NCBI GenBank assembly: GCA_003220435.1
Contig: QHSL01000039.1
Location: forward strand, 1 to 49,472
Source of the DNA: Candidatus Rokuibacteriota bacterium
GTDB lineage: Bacteria; Methylomirabilota; Methylomirabilia; Rokubacteriales; CSP1-6
DNA: 49,472 bases
Direction of reading: 5' to 3'
The notes under the pieces were generated by a model that did not search any database, was not told the origin of the DNA, and worked only from the letters and a program-made list of their open reading frames with translations. This document shows, in pieces, positions 44,555 to 49,472 of the stretch. The position numbers and the translations under genes were made by a program. Position 1 is the first letter of the stretch. The number at the start of each line of letters is the position of its first letter.

Positions 44555-45945
44555 CATCGCCTCGTCTGCTGGTCGTCGGTGGCGTGGCGAGCGGCGTGGG
44601 GAAGACGACGGTCACGCTAGGCCTGCTCGAGGCGTTTCGCCGGCGCGGGCTCACCGTCCAGGCCTTCAAGGTCGGCCCCGACTTCATCGACCCCGGGTTT
44701 CACGCGATCGTCACCGGTCGCGGGTCCTACAACCTCGACGGCTGGATGTGCGGGCGTGAACACGCCCTCGCCACCGTGAATCGGCGGGCCGGCGACGCCG
44801 ACCTGGCGCTCGTCGAGGGTGTCATGGGCTGTTTCGACGGGCTCGACGGCACCAGCGAGGAGGGCTCGACCGCCGAGATGGCGAAGTGGCTGGACGCCCC
44901 CCTCGTCCTGGTGCTCGACGCCCGAGCTCAGGCGCGCAGCGCGGCCGCGATCGTGCTCGGTTTCGAGCAGTTCGATCCCGCGCTGAACCTGGCGGCGGTG
45001 ATCGCGAACTGGGTCGGCGGCGAGACGCACGCGCGCTGGGTTCGCGAGGCGGTCGCAGCGCGTTGCCGAGCGCATGTCGTGGGCGGGATTCCGCATGACG
45101 AGGGCGTGGCGCTGGCCGAGCGACACCTTGGCCTCGTGACCGCCGGCGAGGGCGGGCTGACAGTCGAGAAGCGGCAACGACTGGCCGAGCTCGTCGAGCG
45201 GTCGGTCGACCTCGATGGTCTGCTGAAGCTCGCAGCGCCGTTGCCCACGTCCGGCACCGCCGGGCCCACCGCCGTGCCCCGTTCGCCGCGAGCCCGGATC
45301 GGCATCGCCCATGACACCGCGTTCTGCTTCTACTACCGAGACAACCTCGCGTTACTCGAGGCCGCGGGCGCCGAGCTCGTCTACTGGAGCCCGCTGGGTG
45401 ACTCCGCCCTGCCAGCGGTCGACGGTCTCTACTTCGGCGGCGGCTATCCGGAGCTCCATGGAGCAGCGCTCGGCGCGAACCAAGCCATCCTCGGCGCGGT
45501 GCGGTCGTTCGCTGCCGCAGGCCGGCCGATCTACGCCGAGTGCGGCGGTCTCATGTACTTGGCCGACGCGATCGAGGATCTCGACGGCGCGACGCACGCG
45601 ATGGTCGGGCTGCTGCCCGCGACCGTACGCATGCGCCCCCGCCGCCTCTCGCTGGGCTACACGGAGGTCACGCTGCAGGGGGACTCGCCGCTCGGCGCCG
45701 TGGGAAGCGTCGCCCGTGGCCACGAGTTCCACTACTCCTCGCTCGATCCCGTGCCCTCGTCCATCCCACGCGTTTACCGACTGCGACGTCGGCGCGGCGA
45801 GGAGCGCGTCGAAGGTTACCGCATCGGAAGTGCGCTGCTGAGCTACGTGCACCTGCACTTCGCGTCGAATCCTGATCTTGCGCGCCACTTCGTGGCGGCC
45901 TGCGCCGGCGGGCGACGGGTACCAGGTCGCGGGCCCTCATCCTAG
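44551..45945 (+). CDS. cbiA: cobyrinate a,c-diamide synthase
   Basis: The 464-residue product (CobB/CbiA family) uses glutamine and ATP to amidate two side chains of cobyrinate in B12 synthesis. It has an N-terminal P-loop domain (GGVASGVGKTT, residues 10-20), KVGPDFIDPGFH, and a C-terminal glutamine amidotransferase-type domain with the nucleophile C331 (YAECGGLMYL) and His434/436 (SYVHLHFASNP). LYFGGGYPELHG is a family mark. The start is GTG 44551. It is the only cobalamin gene in the window and lies behind a B12 riboswitch. Confidence 0.96.
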   Translation: MTSPRLLVVGGVASGVGKTTVTLGLLEAFRRRGLTVQAFKVGPDFIDPGFHAIVTGRGSYNLDGWMCGREHALATVNRRAGDADLALVEGVMGCFDGLDGTSEEGSTAEMAKWLDAPLVLVLDARAQARSAAAIVLGFEQFDPALNLAAVIANWVGGETHARWVREAVAARCRAHVVGGIPHDEGVALAERHLGLVTAGEGGLTVEKRQRLAELVERSVDLDGLLKLAAPLPTSGTAGPTAVPRSPRARIGIAHDTAFCFYYRDNLALLEAAGAELVYWSPLGDSALPAVDGLYFGGGYPELHGAALGANQAILGAVRSFAAAGRPIYAECGGLMYLADAIEDLDGATHAMVGLLPATVRMRPRRLSLGYTEVTLQGDSPLGAVGSVARGHEFHYSSLDPVPSSIPRVYRLRRRRGEERVEGYRIGSALLSYVHLHFASNPDLARHFVAACAGGRRVPGRGPSS

Positions 45946-46007
45946 CTCGCGGGATGGTAACGAAGAAACGCAGGCCTCAAAGGCGCGTGACACGGACGCG
46001 TCGAGGG

Positions 46008-46745
46008 CTACGGGCCGAAAGTCACTTCCAAGCGTACGGTTGGAAACCCGACAGAGAGCTCGGTCGGCTGGACGAGGCTGAGCGTGCTGAGGTCATCACC
46101 GAGATAAAACGCCGCGTGCTTGCGGTCGCTCCTCACGCGTCTGGCGTGGGTGTCGATCGCGAACGGCATCCGGAACGTCCCCTTGAACGGCAGCACGACT
46201 GGCTGGGGGAGCGGGCCGAGCATCCCGGTGGCCGGGTCGGCCATCCGCGTGATCGTGAAGCTGCCCGCGAGTGAGCCGAGCGGCACGTGGTGGAGGACGG
46301 CCAGCGACAGATCGACGTTGCCGCTGAACGTCCCGCTGATGACCGGCAGATCCGGCACGTGAACCGAACTGTTGCCTGGCGCGTTGATGACGACGTCGAA
46401 GGTGCCGCTCACAGGACCCAAACCGGCCACGGTCGACACCGAATCCGTCCCAGTGGCGATGACGGTGCAGCTCTCGAGACGAGGGACCGAGATCAGGAGT
46501 TCCGACGGGCACAGGGGCGTCCCGACTTCCGCAAATCCCTGGAGCGGCGAGGTGGCGTTTCGCCGGATTACGCCGGCAGAACTGGGATCGGGGTCGAATG
46601 TGACCCGCTCGCTGATCTCGTACAGCGTGACGCCTGTCCCGCCAAGAGAGTCGGCCTGCATCTCGCGATCGCCGGCATGACTCGCGTCAGCGAGCACAAG
46701 CAGCAACACCGCGAGCCCCGCGACTGTCCAGAAATGCTTCACCAT
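46008..46745 (-). CDS. secreted protein of unknown function
   Basis: The 245-residue product starts at ATG 46745 (AAAGGGGA upstream), which gives a signal peptide (about residues 1-24, ending SHA). A longer reading to 46799 was rejected. The rest is beta-rich: LYEISERVTFDPD, GPVSGTFDVVINAPGNSSVH, VISGTFSGNVDLSLAVL. Repeated sgtf/GTF strands suggest a beta-sandwich or barrel. Two cysteines (LCPSELL, ESCTVIA) may bond. No known family was recognised. It converges on cbiA with a 62-base gap. Confidence 0.75.
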   Translation of the reverse strand: MVKHFWTVAGLAVLLLVLADASHAGDREMQADSLGGTGVTLYEISERVTFDPDPSSAGVIRRNATSPLQGFAEVGTPLCPSELLISVPRLESCTVIATGTDSVSTVAGLGPVSGTFDVVINAPGNSSVHVPDLPVISGTFSGNVDLSLAVLHHVPLGSLAGSFTITRMADPATGMLGPLPQPVVLPFKGTFRMPFAIDTHARRVRSDRKHAAFYLGDDLSTLSLVQPTELSVGFPTVRLEVTFGP

Positions 46746-46914
46746 GTCCGGTTCCCCTTTGGAGGAGGGATTCGTGGCAGCCCAAGCTCCCCCGGACAAC
46801 CAATCTGCAGGCGTCGTACCAGCGCTCGAGTATTCGGAAGACCCAGTGAAAACGGGCGGTTGGCTCTATGACCCGAAGCGCTCAGGCGATCAGCGACCAG
46901 TTTTTCGCCGGACG

Positions 46915-46920
46915 TATACT
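46915..46920 (+). promoter_or_regulatory. -10 element upstream of the TatA-like gene
   Basis: TATACT, about 86 bases before ATG 47007. No good -35 box was found. Confidence 0.4.
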
Positions 46921-47006
46921 ATTCACCTGATCATGCTTGGTCGTTCATCCAGAACTCCGTGGGATGGGTCGAGTCGTAGGGAGAACTTTGCAGAGGAGTT
47001 TCAGTA

Positions 47007-47318
47007 ATGTTTGGGCTTGGGACGCAGGAACTGCTCGTGATCCTGGTCATCGTGTTGGTCCTGTTCGGCGCGAACCGACTCCCGCAACTCGCTCGATCGC
47101 TGGGGTCGAGTCTCAAGGAGTTCAAGAAAGGCATCGATGAGGCCCAGGCGAAGGAGACCAGCGTTAGCCCGCCGAGTGCTGATCGCGGGGCTGCGACGGC
47201 CAGCGAGCGAAGCTGCGGGCAGTGCAAGAACCCACTCGCCGCCGACTGGACCCACTGCCCTCGGTGCGGGACAGCGGTGACCCAAGGGCCGAGCACGAGG
47301 ATTGGCCAGGGCACCTGA
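47007..47318 (+). CDS. tatA: TatA/E-like twin-arginine translocase protein with C-terminal zinc ribbon
   Basis: The 103-residue product begins with the TatA pattern: a short membrane span (residues 8-20, ELLVILVIVLVLF), the FG pair F20-G21, then the amphipathic helix ANRLPQLARSLGSSLKEFKKGI. It should form the translocation element for folded Tat proteins. Residues 70-87 add a complete zinc ribbon (C70, C73, C84, C87), not part of usual TatA. GAGGAG lies before ATG 47007. No tatC is present in the window. Tat substrates here include the phosphoesterase and probably the molybdenum enzyme. Confidence 0.9.
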   Translation: MFGLGTQELLVILVIVLVLFGANRLPQLARSLGSSLKEFKKGIDEAQAKETSVSPPSADRGAATASERSCGQCKNPLAADWTHCPRCGTAVTQGPSTRIGQGT

Positions 47319-47353
47319 TGACGCCCCGAGGAGACGGGAGCAGCCGCCACGGC

Positions 47354-47390
47354 GGCCGCTGCGACCGGATGCGCCTCGATCGCAGCGGCC
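47354..47390. terminator. hairpin between convergent tatA and molybdenum hydroxylase genes
   Basis: GGCCGCTGCGA pairs perfectly over 11 bp with TCGCAGCGGCC across a 15-base loop. It sits between the stops at 47318 and 47409 and could end transcription from both sides. No T-run is seen. Confidence 0.55.
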
Positions 47391-47408
47391 AGAAGCTTCA
47401 ACGTGCGC

Positions 47409-49472
47409 CTACACCATTTGGATGCCGTGGTTCTTCAGCGGGATCGTGCGGAGGCGCTTGCCGGTCGCGGCGAAGAACGCGTTGAGGACTGCCGGCGCGG
47501 CCACGCAGATCGTCGGCTCGCCGACCCCGCCCCAGGACCCGCCGGACGGCATGATGATCGACTCGACCTTCGGCATCTGCGCGATCTTCATCGAGTCGTA
47601 GGTGTTGAAGTTCGTCTGCTCCATGCGGCCGTCCTTGACCGTGCACTCCTGCAAGAAGAGCCCGGACAGGCCGTAGACGAACGAGCCGGCGATCTGCCGC
47701 TCGATCTGTGCCGGGTTGACGGCGTAGCCGGGGTCCGTTGCGGCGACGATGCGATGGATCTTCACCTTGTTCCCGCCGGTGACAGAGACCTCCGCGCACG
47801 CCGCCACGTAGCTGTTGAACGACATCATCTGCGCCAAGCCGCGATGCACGCCCTGGGGCGCCGGCTTGCCCCAGCCCGCCCGGTCGGCCACCGCGTTGAG
47901 CACCGCGAGGTGCTTGGGATGCTTGCTCATCAGCTTGCGCCGGAACTCGAGCGGATCCTGGCCGGCCGCGTGGGCGAGCTCGTCCATGAAGCACTCGAGG
48001 AAGATCGCGTTCTGGTTGATGTTCACGCCGCGCCAGAACCCGGGCGGGACGTGTGTGTTGCGCATCGCATGGTCGATGAGCAAGTTGGGAATGGTGTATC
48101 CGATCGAGAAGTCCCCACTCGGGTTGAGCCCCTGGAACACCAGCGGGTCCTTTCCGTCCTGCAGGGCTGCTGGCCGCACGTTGGCAAGGATCGATTGCCC
48201 GGAAAGGCGCATGTGCAGGCCGGTGAGGTTGTTGCTAGCATCCAGCGCGCCGACCAGCTTGCACTGCATGACCGGGTGATAGCGGCCGTGCAGCATGTCC
48301 TCCTCGCGCGACCACAGGAGCTTCACCGGCGTGCTCGGGATCTGCTTGGCGATCAGGACAGCCTGGGTCACGTAGTCTTGATAGGCCACGCGTCGTCCGA
48401 ACCCGCCGCCAATAGGCAGCTTGTAGACCTCGCACTTTTCGGCCGGGAGGCCGGACGCGGCGAGAGTGGCCGCAAACGCGGCCTCGCCGTTCTGCGTCGG
48501 GCCCCAGACCTCGCAGCGATCCGGGGTGTAACGCGCGGTGGCGTTCATCGGCTCCATCGGCGCGTGGTTCTGGAACGGGTAGGCGTACACCGCCTCGATC
48601 TTCTTCACCGCGCGCGCGAGGGCCCCCTTCGCGTCCCCGTTCTGGTTGCCGACGAAGGCCTGGTCGGCATCGAGACCTTCCTTCAGCATCTCGGCGATCG
48701 TGACGCTCGACACCTTGGCGTCCGGGCCTTCGTCCCAGACGATGGGCAGCGCGTCGAGCGCTGTCTTGGCCTGCCACCAAGTCTCGGCCACCACGGCGAC
48801 GGCGGAATCGCCGACCGGCACCACATGGCGGACGCCCGCCATGCCCTTGACCTTGGCGGCCTCGAAGCTCTTCACCTTGCCGCCGAACACCGGGCAGTCC
48901 TTGATCGCGGCATTGAGCATCCCGGGGAGCTTCAGGTCCGTCCCGTACACCATGGCGCCGTTCAGCTTGTCCATCGTGTCCAGGCGCTTCACCGGTTTGC
49001 CGATGAGCTTCCAGTCCTTTGGGTCCTTGAGGGTCACCTTGGCGGGCGGCGTGAGCTTGGCGGCAGCTTCCGCCACCTTGCCGTACGTGGTCTTGCGGCC
49101 GGAGGGCTGGTGCGTGATCACGCTGTTGGCAGCGCTGCACTCGGCGGCTGGCACCTTCCAAGCGTCGGCCGCGGCCTGGATCAGCATCGTCCGCGCGGCG
49201 GCGCCGCCCTCGCGAACGTATTGATGCGAGTCGCGGATGCCACGGCTGCCCCCGGTGGAGAAGTCACCCCACACGCGCTTGCGCTTGACGCTTTGGCCTG
49301 GCGTCGGATATTCGGTCGTCACCTTCGTCCAGTCGGCCTCCAGCTCCTCGGCGACCATCTGCGCCAGACCGGTGAGCGTGCCCTGCCCCATCTCGGAGCG
49401 CGCGACCCGGACCACGACCGTGTCGTCCGGGCGGATGACCACCCACGCGTTGATCTCGGGCGAGCCGTCCTG
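47409..49472 (-). CDS. molybdopterin-binding subunit of a xanthine dehydrogenase-family hydroxylase (isoquinoline 1-oxidoreductase beta-like), partial
   Basis: The gene runs off the window end: 687 residues, including the C-terminus, are visible and the N-terminus is missing. It matches the IorB/aldehyde dehydrogenase large-subunit group: INAWVVIRPDDTVVVRV, EMGQGTLTGLAQMVAEEL, a GGGFGRR Mo-cofactor motif (LPIGGGFGRRVAY) and the active-site Glu in SWGGVGEPT. It hydroxylates N-heterocycles or aldehydes with a small iron-sulfur subunit, expected to be encoded outside the window. Family members often carry a Tat signal. Confidence 0.93.
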   Translation of the reverse strand, partial: QDGSPEINAWVVIRPDDTVVVRVARSEMGQGTLTGLAQMVAEELEADWTKVTTEYPTPGQSVKRKRVWGDFSTGGSRGIRDSHQYVREGGAAARTMLIQAAADAWKVPAAECSAANSVITHQPSGRKTTYGKVAEAAAKLTPPAKVTLKDPKDWKLIGKPVKRLDTMDKLNGAMVYGTDLKLPGMLNAAIKDCPVFGGKVKSFEAAKVKGMAGVRHVVPVGDSAVAVVAETWWQAKTALDALPIVWDEGPDAKVSSVTIAEMLKEGLDADQAFVGNQNGDAKGALARAVKKIEAVYAYPFQNHAPMEPMNATARYTPDRCEVWGPTQNGEAAFAATLAASGLPAEKCEVYKLPIGGGFGRRVAYQDYVTQAVLIAKQIPSTPVKLLWSREEDMLHGRYHPVMQCKLVGALDASNNLTGLHMRLSGQSILANVRPAALQDGKDPLVFQGLNPSGDFSIGYTIPNLLIDHAMRNTHVPPGFWRGVNINQNAIFLECFMDELAHAAGQDPLEFRRKLMSKHPKHLAVLNAVADRAGWGKPAPQGVHRGLAQMMSFNSYVAACAEVSVTGGNKVKIHRIVAATDPGYAVNPAQIERQIAGSFVYGLSGLFLQECTVKDGRMEQTNFNTYDSMKIAQMPKVESIIMPSGGSWGGVGEPTICVAAPAVLNAFFAATGKRLRTIPLKNHGIQMV

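Noticed and set aside
1-49472. CRISPR array, tRNA, rRNA, transposase or phage genes
   Set aside because: No regularly spaced direct repeats, cloverleaf sequences, rRNA blocks or mobile-element protein motifs were found on reading both strands.

Overview
The window is high-GC, densely coded DNA from a bacterial chromosome. The gene content suggests an uncultured soil or subsurface lineage, possibly Candidatus Rokubacteria (Methylomirabilota): LLM-class flavin oxidoreductases, family III CoA-transferases, SDRs, oligopeptide-type substrate-binding proteins, an amidohydrolase_2 protein, orphan response regulators and large secreted beta-helix proteins. This placement is an inference from gene families and composition; there is no rRNA or other marker gene in the window. 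No tRNA, insertion sequence, integrase, phage gene or CRISPR array was seen.

Layout. 1-11482: a cell-surface region. The end of an RCC1/Big_2 protein is followed by four paralogous secreted right-handed beta-helix proteins in two convergent pairs (479-4905 plus, 4944-11482 minus). They share an N-terminal helix module and differ in their C-terminal accessories: three near-identical jelly-roll-like repeats in one, Ig-like domains plus an unusual VH..LR repeat in two others. 11483-13702: small zinc-ribbon regulators, a decayed LuxR fragment and an intact NarL-type response regulator. 13816-18034: a secreted propeller-like protein, a cupin, an LLM oxidoreductase, an SDR and small hypotheticals. 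18125-21031: a ThDP-dependent acyl-CoA lyase/decarboxylase-like enzyme followed by a CaiB/BaiF CoA-transferase, probably one catabolic cassette. 21186-24520: a response regulator behind a sigma-54-type promoter, an amidohydrolase and an SDR transcribed divergently, another receiver protein, and a gene remnant. 24552-29544: a Tat-exported phosphoesterase, a polysaccharide deacetylase, and a Rieske / FAD reductase / LLM operon whose LLM gene is broken. 29541-35542: a glycine-zipper lipoprotein, a small WY-rich secreted protein, a solute-binding lipoprotein, an Hsp20-Lon proteostasis pair and a small conserved protein. 35461-38111: an enolase-superfamily enzyme and an HSL-type esterase in one operon, then a membrane-anchored protein. 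38298-43754: a complete five-gene Dpp/Opp-type ABC transporter operon with its own promoter. 43742-45945: an orphan receiver protein and a cobyrinate a,c-diamide synthase gene preceded by a clear cobalamin riboswitch. 46008-49472: a secreted protein of unknown role, a TatA-like protein with a C-terminal zinc ribbon, and the 3' part of a molybdenum hydroxylase large-subunit gene.

Themes. The overall picture is a heterotroph that imports peptides or similar solutes, breaks down acids through CoA and flavin enzymes, and exports large adhesive or glycan-binding proteins. Regulation visible in the DNA includes several good TTGAC(A/G)-17-TANNNT promoters, start codons lying 7-8 bases after a -10 box (leaderless transcripts), one sigma-54 site, one B12 riboswitch, and U-tract-free GC hairpins at gene ends. 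Three genes or fragments are decayed: the LuxR remnant, an LLM-like tail, and the frameshifted LLM oxidoreductase. The least described items are the VH..LR repeat of the beta-helix proteins, the TatA-zinc ribbon fusion, and the 83-residue zinc-ribbon/helix-turn-helix protein.
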